NCBI GenBank assembly: GCA_946887045.1
Contig: CAMPKC010000023.1
Location: forward strand, 1 to 64,000
Direction of reading: 5' to 3'
Source of the DNA: an uncultured Sphingobacteriaceae bacterium
GTDB taxonomy: Bacteria > Bacteroidota > Bacteroidia > Sphingobacteriales > Sphingobacteriaceae
DNA: 64,000 nucleotides
Positions 1 through 9,549 of the stretch are shown here, piece by piece. How positions within the stretch are numbered: the stretch's first letter is position 1; the number at the start of each line of letters is the position of its first letter. The notes under the pieces are model-generated. The model saw only the letters and a program-made list of their open reading frames with translations. It did not search any database and had not been told where the DNA came from. The position numbers were made by a program, and so were the translations under genes.

Positions 1-1
1 C

Positions 2-2431
2 TGGTATGATGCAGCTACCGGTGGGACTGTAGTAACATCTCCAACATTAAACACTATAGGATCTATAACGTATTATGCAGAGGCGGTAAGTAGTTCTACT
101 AACTGTTCAAGTTTATCGAGAACTGCCGTTACTTTAACTATAAATCCAGCTCCGGCTGCACCGGCACTTTCAGGCTCAGCTGCTATCGTTCAATGCCAGA
201 CAAATCCCACTCAAATTCTTAATGCAAATAATGCACTTAGCTCAACTTCCAATGTCAGCTGGTTTACCTCTGCAACAGGTGGAACCCCGATTACTTCACC
301 AACTTTAAATACTATAGGCTCTGTAACGTATTATGCAGAGGCAACTAACACAACAAGCGGATGCCTAAGCCTGACAAGAACAGCCGTTACTCTAACCATT
401 AACGCTGCTCCGCCTGCGCCTGTATTATCAGGCTCATCAACTATTACACAGTGCGAAACAAGTCCTATCCAAACTCTGGATGCAAGAGCTGCGTTTGCTT
501 CTTCAACAGGAATATTATGGTATACTGCAGCCAGCGGCGGAACCGCTATATCTTCGCCAACCTTAAACTCTGTAGGAACCATAACTTATTACGCTGAAGC
601 AATTAATAATACCAGCGGATGTTTAAGCTTATCCAGAACTGCGGTAACTTTAACAATTAAACCACGTCCTGCAGTTACTTCGCTTTCTGATGCATTTGTT
701 TGTAATAACAGTACCACAGGTCCAATATCATTTAGTTCAAATGTTCCTGGAAGCACTTTTACCTGGACCAATAGTAATCCCTCCATTGGACTTGCAGCTA
801 ACGGAACCGGCAACATCCCGTCATTTTTAGCCACTAACTCAACAAATGGAGCCCTAACAGCTACAATCACTGTAACGGCTACGGCAGACGGATGTACAGG
901 GCCGGCACGTACCTTTACCATCACAGTTCCTAAACCTATTATTACCAATTCTCCTTTATCACAGGAAATTTGCTCAGGAACCAACACAACGGCAGTCGTA
1001 CTTACATCCAATACTCTGGGTGCTTCATTCCAGTGGTCTGTTAGCAGCTCAACAGGGGTTTCAGGTTTAACTGAAAATAGTGGAACCGGCACAATACCTG
1101 TTCAAACGCTTTATGCTACAGGAGCCAATACAGGAATAGTTGTTTATACTTTAAGCGCTAATGCAGATGGATGCCAGGGACCGACAAAAGAATATGTTAT
1201 TAATGTTTTACCGTTACCTACCCCGGCCCAAACTTACGGAGACCCGACAAAACGATATAATATTAATACTCCGGCTCCTTTAAAAGGGAATCAGGCAGTA
1301 ATAGGCACGGGTGTATGGAGCCAGTCATCGGGCCCTAACATGGTGTTAATAAATGATCCGACTAATTTTGAAACTGAGATATCGGGACATGTTCCAGGCA
1401 CTTATGAGTTTAAATGGACGATTTCAAATAAGATCTGCGTTAGTGAAAAAGCCTTGACTTTAGCGGTAAATGCGCCGCCTACACCGCTGAATGACGCTTA
1501 TGATGAACGGGTAAACACACCGATAAACGGAAACGTTAGTACGAACGATACCGATCCTGACGGAACAGTGCTTACATTTATCAAAGTTTCAGATCCAGCT
1601 TCAGGAACCATAACACAGTTTAATACTGATGGTACTTTTACTTATGTACCAGCACCTAATTTCGCCGGCACAGAAACATTTAGATATGAGGCCTGCGATG
1701 TGGATGGTGCATGTGTTGAAGCGACTGTAACCTTAAGCAATTATCCGCCCACTGTCGTTCATCTTACCCCAGCTCAATCAGATGTTTTTGAAGGTGGAAA
1801 GGCCTGGATCTCAGCACGGCTTGAATCTCCGATACATGAAGACGTAACGATCACCCTGTCTTATGGTGGTGATGTAACCAATGGAGATTATAGCTTATCG
1901 GGAAACCTGACGCTTACTATCAAGGCAGGCCAAACAACAACAAACGAAAGGGTTCAGATATTAGCCGTAAGAGATGGAATTAAAGAAATTGATGAAACGC
2001 TTTTAGTCAACATCAACCTGATTTCTTCTAAATACGTAGATAAGGGAGAAGGCTCGGAGGTTATTATACATGATGTATTTCCAACTGACGATCCACCTTC
2101 GGGTAAAGATGAGAATCCTGATATCAGACCCGATCCTATGACTTCTCCTAATAATGACGGAGTAGGAAACGATGAATTCTTTATTTATAACATTTCGGCC
2201 TACCCTGATAATGAGGTAAAAATCTTCAATCGCTGGGGTAATGAAGTGTTCCGGATGAAAAATTACGATAATTACGATAAGGCCTTCAGGGGTAAGGCAA
2301 ATACTGGTATCTTAGCAAATACTCAGCAAGAGCTTGTTGATGGAGTATATTATTATTTAATTTATACCAAGACAGCGGGGAACGTAACTAAACTTAACAA
2401 AGGATATTTCATTTTGAAAAGAAAGAAATGA
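2..2431 (+). CDS. T9SS-exported surface protein with Ig-like repeats, 3' part of gene
   Basis: The frame is open from base 2 to the stop at 2429-2431, so the gene starts outside the window and the Met at 1340 is internal. Three near-identical Ig-like repeats of 86 residues are visible, each with a WY/WF..ATGGT..SPTL..G..TYYAEA core, followed by two PKD-like SBS modules. Next come a tandem-95/cadherin-like module near 1490-1740 (NDTDPDG) and a Calx-beta-like module at about 1760-2070. The last ~85 residues (SPNNDGVGNDEFFI, then VKIFNRWGNEVF) match the gliding-motility-associated/CHU_C type B sorting domain, which directs outer-membrane secretion by T9SS. It is probably a long extracellular adhesin or structural protein. 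Its stop overlaps an in-frame upstream ATG of the PorP/SprF gene, the usual partner of type B cargo. Confidence 0.9.
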   Translation, partial: WYDAATGGTVVTSPTLNTIGSITYYAEAVSSSTNCSSLSRTAVTLTINPAPAAPALSGSAAIVQCQTNPTQILNANNALSSTSNVSWFTSATGGTPITSPTLNTIGSVTYYAEATNTTSGCLSLTRTAVTLTINAAPPAPVLSGSSTITQCETSPIQTLDARAAFASSTGILWYTAASGGTAISSPTLNSVGTITYYAEAINNTSGCLSLSRTAVTLTIKPRPAVTSLSDAFVCNNSTTGPISFSSNVPGSTFTWTNSNPSIGLAANGTGNIPSFLATNSTNGALTATITVTATADGCTGPARTFTITVPKPIITNSPLSQEICSGTNTTAVVLTSNTLGASFQWSVSSSTGVSGLTENSGTGTIPVQTLYATGANTGIVVYTLSANADGCQGPTKEYVINVLPLPTPAQTYGDPTKRYNINTPAPLKGNQAVIGTGVWSQSSGPNMVLINDPTNFETEISGHVPGTYEFKWTISNKICVSEKALTLAVNAPPTPLNDAYDERVNTPINGNVSTNDTDPDGTVLTFIKVSDPASGTITQFNTDGTFTYVPAPNFAGTETFRYEACDVDGACVEATVTLSNYPPTVVHLTPAQSDVFEGGKAWISARLESPIHEDVTITLSYGGDVTNGDYSLSGNLTLTIKAGQTTTNERVQILAVRDGIKEIDETLLVNINLISSKYVDKGEGSEVIIHDVFPTDDPPSGKDENPDIRPDPMTSPNNDGVGNDEFFIYNISAYPDNEVKIFNRWGNEVFRMKNYDNYDKAFRGKANTGILANTQQELVDGVYYYLIYTKTAGNVTKLNKGYFILKRKK
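71..600 (+). repeat. Tandem 258-bp coding repeats in the adhesin
   Basis: The TYYAEA-encoding stretch recurs at positions 71, 329 and 587, an exact 258-bp (86-codon) spacing. The copies are diverged at third codon positions but keep the same protein. More copies probably lie left of the window. Confidence 0.85.
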
Positions 2432-2511
2432 GGAAACTCTTTTTCTATATTATCCGTAAAAAAGCGAAATATTTAATATTTAGCGCTCTAAGTCGCGACG
2501 CCTCTCGTGTT

Positions 2512-3456
2512 ATGTATGACTCTACCTTATTACTTAAGAGAAAAATCAGTTTACTGATACTGTTAATAAGCGCGGTTATCCAGACAAATGCGCAACAAAA
2601 AGCGATGTATACTCAGTATATGTTTAACGGGTTAGCGCTAAACCCTGCTTATTCTGCTATGGATGAAGCACTTACAATAACCTCATTATTCCGGCAGCAA
2701 TGGGTTGGACTTGAGGGGGCACCCAATACCCAAACCTTTTCTATCCATTCTCCTCTAAAACAATCTAATACTTCGTTAGGTGCATTGATTATCCGCGATC
2801 AGATTGGTGAAGTAATTACCGAAAAAGGGGCTTATTTTACTTTGGCTCAACGAGTTCCGGTTGGCGATGAAACATATCTGGCCGTAGGATTTAACGGTGG
2901 ACTGAGTACGTTTACAGCAGACTATTCTCAAAACTATGCCGCAAGCCCTCAGTCGACCAACGACCCTGTATTTGTAGATGAGAGCGAATTGCGCGCAAAC
3001 TTCGGAATGGGGGTGATGTATTTTACACCAAAGTATTATATCGGGATATCATCTCCTCATTTCTATTATCGCCCGTTAGAAGCTATAAGCGAAATCAAAT
3101 CGACTACTACTTACCGCCCTCATTTTATTCTTCAGGCAGGATATTTAATGAATCTCGGAGACCAAATAAAGTTTAAGCCTAATTTTATCGCAAATTATGT
3201 AAATGGCTCGCCTCTCCTCATGGATTTCAACGCAAATTTTCTGATATCAGAGACCATCTGGCTCGGCGCATCTTACCGCTCACTGGATTCGTTTAACGCC
3301 TTGGCGCAGATTTATGTCACCCCTAACATAGCGGTGGGATATTCATATGATTTTACCTCAACCAAAATATCCACAGTAGAAAGAGGCACACATGAGATAT
3401 CCCTAAAATTCCGTTTACCGGTAATTGGGAGAAATTTTCCGCGTTGTTATTTTTAA
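2512..3456 (+). CDS. PorP/SprF family type IX secretion membrane protein
   Basis: The product is a predicted outer-membrane beta-barrel of the PorP/SprF family, which helps T9SS cargo with type B sorting domains reach or attach to the cell surface. After a signal peptide (KISLLILLISAVIQTNAQ) the mature protein opens with QQKAMYTQYMFNGLALNPAYSA, the family N-terminus, and continues as alternating beta strands to RLPV at the C-terminus. An upstream in-frame ATG at 2428 overlaps the stop of the adhesin gene. I prefer 2512 because it puts the hydrophobic signal near the N-terminus (314 aa), but translational coupling from 2428 cannot be excluded. The adhesin-PorP pairing is typical of Bacteroidota cargo/partner loci. 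Confidence 0.88.
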   Translation: MYDSTLLLKRKISLLILLISAVIQTNAQQKAMYTQYMFNGLALNPAYSAMDEALTITSLFRQQWVGLEGAPNTQTFSIHSPLKQSNTSLGALIIRDQIGEVITEKGAYFTLAQRVPVGDETYLAVGFNGGLSTFTADYSQNYAASPQSTNDPVFVDESELRANFGMGVMYFTPKYYIGISSPHFYYRPLEAISEIKSTTTYRPHFILQAGYLMNLGDQIKFKPNFIANYVNGSPLLMDFNANFLISETIWLGASYRSLDSFNALAQIYVTPNIAVGYSYDFTSTKISTVERGTHEISLKFRLPVIGRNFPRCYF

Positions 3457-3459
3457 TAT

Positions 3460-5994
3460 CTATCCTTTCGGATCCAATGCCTGGGTAATCCGATCCGACA
3501 AATCCTGCAAATGATAATTGGTAAGTGAATCCGACTGCTTTTGCAACGAGGAACCAATCATACTGTTAATGCTTCGCAGTTCTGCTTTCGCTACAGATAT
3601 AAGGTCAGAATGCATGCCCGATGCCGTAACTATCCGCCCGCCAGATATACTTGATACCGCGGGATTAACAAGCTGGATCAGTCTATCTACATACATTTTC
3701 TGGAGATTCCGCCGATTTACGTCTATTGGTTCTCCAGCTTTAAGTTCGCTGAGGATTGAATTATTCATATCCTTGAAAAATTCGGTAATGCGATAAGCTT
3801 TATTCCCATCCATGGCCTCCGCAACGATCAATTTATTTAAAGTATTTGCGGAAATCAGACGACTTAAAGCTGTCTCCTGACTTCGGGCGATTACCTGCAA
3901 AGAATTTGTTCCGATGTTATCTAAAATCTCTTTATGAAGCAACCAAGTTGGAGTGGTAAACAATTGCTTATCCAAAAAAGCCATTGCTTCCTTCTGTTTC
4001 GCCGCAGGAGTACGTTCATAAACAGCTCCTGGCTGTTCAACCATTTTAGGATTTTCATACACTCCACCAATATTCTTGGTTACGTGCCCTATATATCGGT
4101 TAAACTGCGTATGAATCTGGCCATACATATTTTGAAGGTCATCATAATTCGAATTGGGGGTTTTTGTCCATTCCGGAAGTTTCACAAGAATACGCTGCAG
4201 GTTCTCAATACCATACTCGCTTGCCTTCATCGCATTGTCGCCTAAATCCTCACTCTGAGAATTTGGATCATCCTGATTGAGTTCTGTACCGAACCACAGG
4301 CGCCGGTTTTTAGATTTTTCTATAGTTAATTTATTCAATGCAGACACTTCGTCCCTCGCACTTTTATACTTTGGCAACAAACGATACCCCCACTCGATTG
4401 CCCATTCGTCATAATCGCCAATTTTAGGATAAAGGCCTTTTTTTCCAATATTATCTTCTGGTTGGGCTACGTAATTAAAACGGGCATAATCCATTATTGA
4501 AGGAGTATGGCCATTTTCTTCAACCCATTTTTTGTTTCGCAGATTTTCGACCGGCACAGTAGAACTCGATCCATAATTATGGCGAAGGCCAAGAGTATGG
4601 CCCACTTCATGTGAAGAAACGAAACGAATCAGATCTCCCATTAGCTCATCACTAAATTCCATTTTCCGCGCCCTGGGATCCACTGCCGCAGTTTGCACCA
4701 TATACCAGTCGCGAACAAGCTTCATTACGTTATGATACCAGTTTATATGGCTTTCTAAAATCTCGCCACTTCTGGGATCTGATGTACTAGGACCACTGGC
4801 ATTGGCAATTTCTGAGGGTTTATATACTATTGCGGAGTGCCTGGCATCGTCAAGGCTCCATGTAGAATCCTGACTCGGTGTTGGTGCCATTTTCCCGATT
4901 ATAGCATTCTTAAACCCAGCTTTTTCAAATGCCTTTTGCCAATCATTTATTCCAGCGATAAGATAAGGGACCCATTTTGAGGGAGTAGCAGGATCTATGT
5001 AAAATACAATTGGCTTTTGAGGTTCAACCAGTTCACCCCTGCGATATTTCGGCATGTCCTCAAGCTTTGGCTCGAGCCGCCAGCGTTTTACCATTTCAAT
5101 TTGTTTAACGCCCTGAGGGTTGGCATCAAAATCAGTATAACCAACGGTAAAATACCCCACCCGGGGATCGAAATAACGAGGCTGCATTGGCTTTGCCGGG
5201 AGTACCACCATTGAACTGTTTATCTCAATTGTAGACGATCCATTTAAATTAGCCCCCCCGCCCGGAGCCGCAGGCATACCTGACACCGCAGGCAAGAGGG
5301 CGTAAGTTTTAACGGTGGTTACTTCCACATTAAGAGGGAAGCTTCTAACATTTTCTATATAACTTCGGTCGGCTATGAAATTGCCTAGCCTGATCCTGCT
5401 TTTTCCGGCAGGAGAACTAAAGGAAAAAATTTCATTTTCGCCGTTAATATAGTCGGTAACATCAATAACACTTCCCTTTCCATACGGAGCATAAGCTGCA
5501 ATATTAAAAGCCGCGGCTATTGCCTGAACATTAGAGCGCTTAACCGCCTGATACATAGACTTAGTACTATCGGGACTATAAGTATTGTAAGAAATTCGCC
5601 GTAAAAACATCCGGTTATTCGGACCTTTTTCAAACTGAATTACAGAGCCGCCTATCTGATCGCCCGCATAACCCGCCGCCGCACGAACTTCGGCCCCAGC
5701 CTTCGAAATCCTGTTCAAAATCAATATCTCCCTGCCTAAGACCGAATCATCCAATTCAAAATAATATTTATCCTCTACCTTATGAACTTTAAACAAACCT
5801 GATTTGGTTATTGCCTTCCCTGTAATGATCTGCTTATAAGGCTTAGGCTGATTTTTAGCTGTCGCATTTCCCTGTAAACCGGTCGTGCCGGCAACTTTTT
5901 TCGTAGAATCTGCTGGTGCCGGTTCAGGCTTGTCCTGCGCCAGGGTAGTTTGCAATCCCAATAAGGCAATTAAAAGTGAGATAGGTATTTTCAT
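3460..5994 (-). CDS. Zinc-dependent metalloprotease (DUF5117/DUF4953 type)
   Basis: This is an exported metallopeptidase of the family annotated as zinc-dependent metalloprotease in Bacteroidota. The metzincin-like motif SSHEVGHTLGLRHN supplies HExxH plus a third His; a conserved SIMDYARFNYVAQ segment about 30 residues later resembles a Met-turn. The N-terminal half (SRIRLGNFIADRSYIENVRSFPLN) matches the DUF5117 region. The start at 5994 gives MKIPISLLIALLGLQTTLAQ, a clear signal peptide; a longer frame reaching 6051 would bury it. Length is about 844 aa. Substrate is unknown. It is convergent with the PorP/SprF gene, with a 3-bp gap. Confidence 0.9.
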   Translation of the reverse strand: MKIPISLLIALLGLQTTLAQDKPEPAPADSTKKVAGTTGLQGNATAKNQPKPYKQIITGKAITKSGLFKVHKVEDKYYFELDDSVLGREILILNRISKAGAEVRAAAGYAGDQIGGSVIQFEKGPNNRMFLRRISYNTYSPDSTKSMYQAVKRSNVQAIAAAFNIAAYAPYGKGSVIDVTDYINGENEIFSFSSPAGKSRIRLGNFIADRSYIENVRSFPLNVEVTTVKTYALLPAVSGMPAAPGGGANLNGSSTIEINSSMVVLPAKPMQPRYFDPRVGYFTVGYTDFDANPQGVKQIEMVKRWRLEPKLEDMPKYRRGELVEPQKPIVFYIDPATPSKWVPYLIAGINDWQKAFEKAGFKNAIIGKMAPTPSQDSTWSLDDARHSAIVYKPSEIANASGPSTSDPRSGEILESHINWYHNVMKLVRDWYMVQTAAVDPRARKMEFSDELMGDLIRFVSSHEVGHTLGLRHNYGSSSTVPVENLRNKKWVEENGHTPSIMDYARFNYVAQPEDNIGKKGLYPKIGDYDEWAIEWGYRLLPKYKSARDEVSALNKLTIEKSKNRRLWFGTELNQDDPNSQSEDLGDNAMKASEYGIENLQRILVKLPEWTKTPNSNYDDLQNMYGQIHTQFNRYIGHVTKNIGGVYENPKMVEQPGAVYERTPAAKQKEAMAFLDKQLFTTPTWLLHKEILDNIGTNSLQVIARSQETALSRLISANTLNKLIVAEAMDGNKAYRITEFFKDMNNSILSELKAGEPIDVNRRNLQKMYVDRLIQLVNPAVSSISGGRIVTASGMHSDLISVAKAELRSINSMIGSSLQKQSDSLTNYHLQDLSDRITQALDPKG

Positions 5995-6111
5995 ATTATT
6001 CAGTAGGATTAGACTGTCAATATAAGAAAAAACATCTCGAACACGAATCAAATGAAATACAGTTTTAAAAGCTCCACACTTATCTGGATGAAGCTTTGAC
6101 TCAACAGTTTC

Positions 6112-6957
6112 CTACCCTCCTAGCTGGAAAAGTAATGGAATGGTGTACAAAACCCTAACCTGGCGGTTATTTTGAATCCCGGGCTGCCATGCCGGTGATT
6201 TTTTAAGTACCCTGGCGGCTTCTTCGTCGCAGCCAAAACCAATTCCGCGTACTATTTTTATATCAGTTAAGCGGCCATCCTTTTCCACAACAAAACTTAC
6301 GAGCACCTTACCACTAATCTCAGCTTGCACAGCTCTGTCGGGATACCTGAGGTTTTTTCTTAGAAATTTCATAAATGCCGACATCCCACCCGGAAATTCG
6401 GGGTATTTTTCTAATAACCCAGCTGGTACAAGTTCATTTCCATCACCGCCACCACCAGCTACATTTTCTCCTGTACCATTTCCGCTCGCTGCCGGACTTA
6501 GGTTAGCTGTTGATTCAATACCGTCAGAACTTTGACTTGCTATCGCTGAACTTTGCAATTCGTCTATTGTCGGTGGATTTTCTGTTACAGGCGTACTAAC
6601 AGCTACGGGTTCCACAAAACGCGTCATTTTTTCCTTTACAGGATCCGATTTAGGTAATGACACGGGAGTAGCTTGATTATCTACCGGCTTTTTAAGAGGT
6701 GGAAGAGAGACAATAATTATATCATCATCAGCCTTAGGTATGGTATAAGACTTTGAAACATCAGCAATTATAAACCACTGCTGAATTAAGGGATAAGAAA
6801 ACAACGCTAGTACGAAAAATGATGCAATTAGCAGAGATCGCCCCAATCGTCTGTTATAATTTAGTCGTAATTCATACGCTCCGTAAGACTTATTTCTGTT
6901 AGCAAATACCAAATCGAGCCACCCGGTCTGATAAATCGTTGATTTAGGGTTTAACAT
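6112..6957 (-). CDS. TonB family energy transducer
   Basis: A TonB-like protein couples the proton motive force to outer-membrane receptors. A cytoplasmic N-terminus (WLDLVFANRNKSYGAYELR, the Bacteroidota TonB signature) precedes one membrane helix (LLIASFFVLALFSYPLI). A proline-rich periplasmic linker follows, and then a C-terminal TonB domain with YPEFPGGMSAFMKFLRKNLRYP and GKVLVSFVVEKDGRL. I chose the Met at 6957 because family members start about 10 residues before the WLD motif; an upstream Met at 7002 is also in frame. It is divergent from glnN. Confidence 0.9.
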   Translation of the reverse strand: MLNPKSTIYQTGWLDLVFANRNKSYGAYELRLNYNRRLGRSLLIASFFVLALFSYPLIQQWFIIADVSKSYTIPKADDDIIIVSLPPLKKPVDNQATPVSLPKSDPVKEKMTRFVEPVAVSTPVTENPPTIDELQSSAIASQSSDGIESTANLSPAASGNGTGENVAGGGGDGNELVPAGLLEKYPEFPGGMSAFMKFLRKNLRYPDRAVQAEISGKVLVSFVVEKDGRLTDIKIVRGIGFGCDEEAARVLKKSPAWQPGIQNNRQVRVLYTIPLLFQLGG

Positions 6958-7136
6958 ATCGTTAGTTTTTATTGGATGATGATCTATCTTCCCGGATTCC
7001 ATAAAAAAGTTTCGACAAAGGAAAAAACCCTTAATTGTTTTTATTTTTTTTAAACATTAATTGGTGGTATGCTTTAATTTGCAAATCTTTGAATCTCTAT
7101 AGTTTATAATTTTTTTTTAAAAACACTAATACAACC

Positions 7137-9308
7137 ATGCCAAGTCTTAGATTTCAAGCACTCAATGCCGTATTAACCAGGAATATACCGGAGGTAAAGC
7201 TTCCAACAAGGCTATCAGACATATATGCCTGCAACGTTTTCGATAAGAAAAAAATGAAAGAATTTCTTTCAGAAGAAGCGATGGACAGCGTAAACGACTC
7301 GATAATTCATGGCGCTTCAATTGAAAGAGATATTGCTGAACAGGTAGCAGCTGCTATGAAATCGTGGGCAATCGGCCTGGGAGCAACGCATTACACACAC
7401 TGGTTTCAACCGTTAACCGGTTCTACAGCGGAAAAACACGATTCGTTTTTTGAGCCAAACGGTGAAGGTACAGCCATGGAGAAATTCTCAGGCGATGCTT
7501 TAGCACAGCAAGAACCGGATGCCTCAAGTTTTCCAAATGGTGGAATTCGCAGTACGTTCGAAGCTCGTGGTTATACCGCATGGGACCCATCTTCACCTGC
7601 TTTCATAATTGGCAGCACACTTTGTATCCCAACTGTTTTTATCGCCTATACCGGTGAGGCTCTTGATTATAAAGCTCCTTTATTAAAAGCATTATCGGCT
7701 TTAGACAAAGCGGCAGTAGGTGTAGCTCAATACTTTGATAAAGCAGTTGAAAAAGTAAATGCGTCTTTAGGTATTGAGCAAGAATATTTTCTTGTGGATC
7801 TGTCTTTGTTCAATGCCCGTCCGGATTTATACTTAACAGGAAGAACATTATTTGGTCACATGTCTGCTAAAAATCAGCAGTTAGAAGACCATTATTTCGG
7901 ATCGATTCCGGAAAGAGTACTTGCATTTATGCAGGATCTGGAAGTTGAATCTATTAAATTAGGTATTCCTCTAAAAACCCGTCATAATGAAGTGGCCCCT
8001 TCTCAATTTGAGTGCGCCCCGCTTTACGAAGAGATAAACCTTGCAATTGACCACAATCAATTGCTAATGGACATAATGGATAAAGTTGCCCGCAGACACA
8101 ACTTTAAAGTACTTTTGCACGAAAAGCCTTTTGCAGGAATTAACGGATCTGGTAAACACAATAACTGGTCGTTAATTACCAATACTGGCAAAAACTTACT
8201 TTCTCCGGGTAAAACGCCGAAAAACAACCTGATGTTCCTTACCTTTTTCGTGAACACCATCAGGGCGGTTTATGAGCATGCTGATTTATTGAGAGCATCT
8301 ATTGCTTCGGTAAATAATGACCATCGTTTGGGTGCCAACGAAGCTCCTCCGGCAATTATTTCTATTTTCCTGGGTAGCCAGTTAAGCAATGTACTGGATG
8401 AAATAGAATCATCTCGTGTTACGTCTAAAATGAAACAAGAGAATGCTCTATGGACAAACATTCCTAAAGTACCACAGATTTTATTAGATAATACCGACCG
8501 TAATCGTACCTCTCCTTTTGCCTTTACCGGTAATAAATTTGAATTGCGTGCTGTTGGTTCTTCTGCTAACTCTGCAGATCCAATGACAGTTTTGAACACT
8601 ATCGTTGCCGAGCAGTTGAACAAATTCAAGTTTGAAGTTGATAAATTACTGAAGAAAGGTGAGAAAAAAGACGTAGCCTTAATGACAGTTATCAAACGAT
8701 ACATTAAAGAATCTAAGGCAATTCGTTTTGAAGGAAATGGATACAGTGAGGAGTGGGCTCAGGAAGCAGAAAAAAGAGGATTGTCAAACATTAAGACAAC
8801 TCCAAAAGCTCTGGATGTTTTGTTATCTGACAAAACTCAAAAGCTTTTCGAAGATATGGCGGTGTACAGCAAACGTGAAGCACATGCCCGTCATGAAATC
8901 CTTTTAGAAAACTATTACAAAAAGCTTCAGATAGAGGCCAGAGTAATGGGTGAAATGGTGGATAACGTAATTATTCCTGCAGCTATTTCTTACCAGACCG
9001 ATTTAATCGACAATGTTAAAGGATTAAAAGAAATTGGTTTAAAGCCAGAGACTTATGCAACGCAAATAGATATCATAACCAAAATTTCGGAGCATGTTAA
9101 TTCTATCAACTCGGATGTGAGAGCAATGGTTGAAGAGCGTAAAAAAGCGAATGTACTGGAAGATAACAGGGAGAGAGCAATAGCTTATGATGAAAACGTT
9201 AAATCGCATTTTGAGCAAATCCGCTACCATGTAGATAAGCTTGAACAAGTTGTAGCTGATAACAAATGGCCTCTGCCTAAGTTTAGAGAGCTGTTGTTTA
9301 TTAAATAG
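7137..9308 (+). CDS. glnN: Type III glutamine synthetase
   Basis: It makes glutamine from glutamate, ammonia and ATP, the main ammonia-assimilating step in Bacteroidota. The 723-aa length is that of GSIII (about 700-730 aa), far longer than GSI. The ATP/glutamate signature KPFAGINGSGKHNNWS and the GSIII N-terminus (MPSLRFQALNAVL) are present, and the C-terminus ends in DNKWPLPKFRELLF. Divergent from the tonB-like gene over a ~180-bp AT-rich region. A terminator follows at 9337-9367, and a 7-bp-period array begins inside its stop codon region. Confidence 0.96.
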   Translation: MPSLRFQALNAVLTRNIPEVKLPTRLSDIYACNVFDKKKMKEFLSEEAMDSVNDSIIHGASIERDIAEQVAAAMKSWAIGLGATHYTHWFQPLTGSTAEKHDSFFEPNGEGTAMEKFSGDALAQQEPDASSFPNGGIRSTFEARGYTAWDPSSPAFIIGSTLCIPTVFIAYTGEALDYKAPLLKALSALDKAAVGVAQYFDKAVEKVNASLGIEQEYFLVDLSLFNARPDLYLTGRTLFGHMSAKNQQLEDHYFGSIPERVLAFMQDLEVESIKLGIPLKTRHNEVAPSQFECAPLYEEINLAIDHNQLLMDIMDKVARRHNFKVLLHEKPFAGINGSGKHNNWSLITNTGKNLLSPGKTPKNNLMFLTFFVNTIRAVYEHADLLRASIASVNNDHRLGANEAPPAIISIFLGSQLSNVLDEIESSRVTSKMKQENALWTNIPKVPQILLDNTDRNRTSPFAFTGNKFELRAVGSSANSADPMTVLNTIVAEQLNKFKFEVDKLLKKGEKKDVALMTVIKRYIKESKAIRFEGNGYSEEWAQEAEKRGLSNIKTTPKALDVLLSDKTQKLFEDMAVYSKREAHARHEILLENYYKKLQIEARVMGEMVDNVIIPAAISYQTDLIDNVKGLKEIGLKPETYATQIDIITKISEHVNSINSDVRAMVEERKKANVLEDNRERAIAYDENVKSHFEQIRYHVDKLEQVVADNKWPLPKFRELLFIK

Positions 9309-9336
9309 ATGTGAGATTTGAGATATTAGATTTGAG
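9307..9336 (+). repeat. Heptamer array, left arm (glnN 3' side)
   Basis: The DNA reads as degenerate 7-mers AGATGTG, AGATTTG, AGATATT, AGATTTG, with no C on this strand. Complementary heptamers occur 120 bp downstream, before purM. It overlaps the last bases of the glnN stop codon. Confidence 0.75.
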
Positions 9337-9367
9337 AAAAGGTTCCGTAATATTCGGGACCTTTTTT
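9337..9367 (+). terminator. Rho-independent terminator of glnN
   Basis: A 9-bp stem, AAAGGTTCC with GGGACCTTT (one G-U pair) and a 9-nt loop, is followed by a T run. Confidence 0.8.
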
Positions 9368-9456
9368 GTTAACGGGAGGTTGGTAAAGATTTCTATTATC
9401 TCCAAGAGGGGGATTATAACGCTTTAATAACCTCAAACAGGATCTGCTAATTTTTT

Positions 9457-9529
9457 AATCTCACATCTCATATCTAAAATCTCACATCTAATACCTAAAA
9501 TCTCACATCTCCTCAAATATCTCATCTCT
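9457..9529 (+). repeat. Heptamer array, right arm (purM 5' side)
   Basis: AATCTCACATCT recurs at 9457, 9478 and 9499 (21-bp period, three heptamers), with linking units CTCATAT, CTAAAAT, CTAATAC. It is G-free on this strand and is the complement of the left-arm words at 9307-9336. Confidence 0.8.
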
Positions 9530-9535
9530 AAGTCC

Positions 9536-9543
9536 TATTTTTG
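9536..9543 (+). promoter_or_regulatory. purM -7 promoter box TATTTTTG
   Basis: It fits the Bacteroidota TAnnTTTG consensus. It ends 6 bp before the purM ATG at 9550, so transcription would begin at or near the start codon, suggesting a leaderless or very short-leader mRNA. Confidence 0.5.
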
Positions 9544-9549
9544 CAGTCC

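Noticed and set aside
331..1092. Minus-strand frames of 83 and 167 codons
   Set aside because: They are antisense to the repeat adhesin, whose plus-strand frame is open from base 2 with clear domain structure; Val/Ala-rich shadows only.
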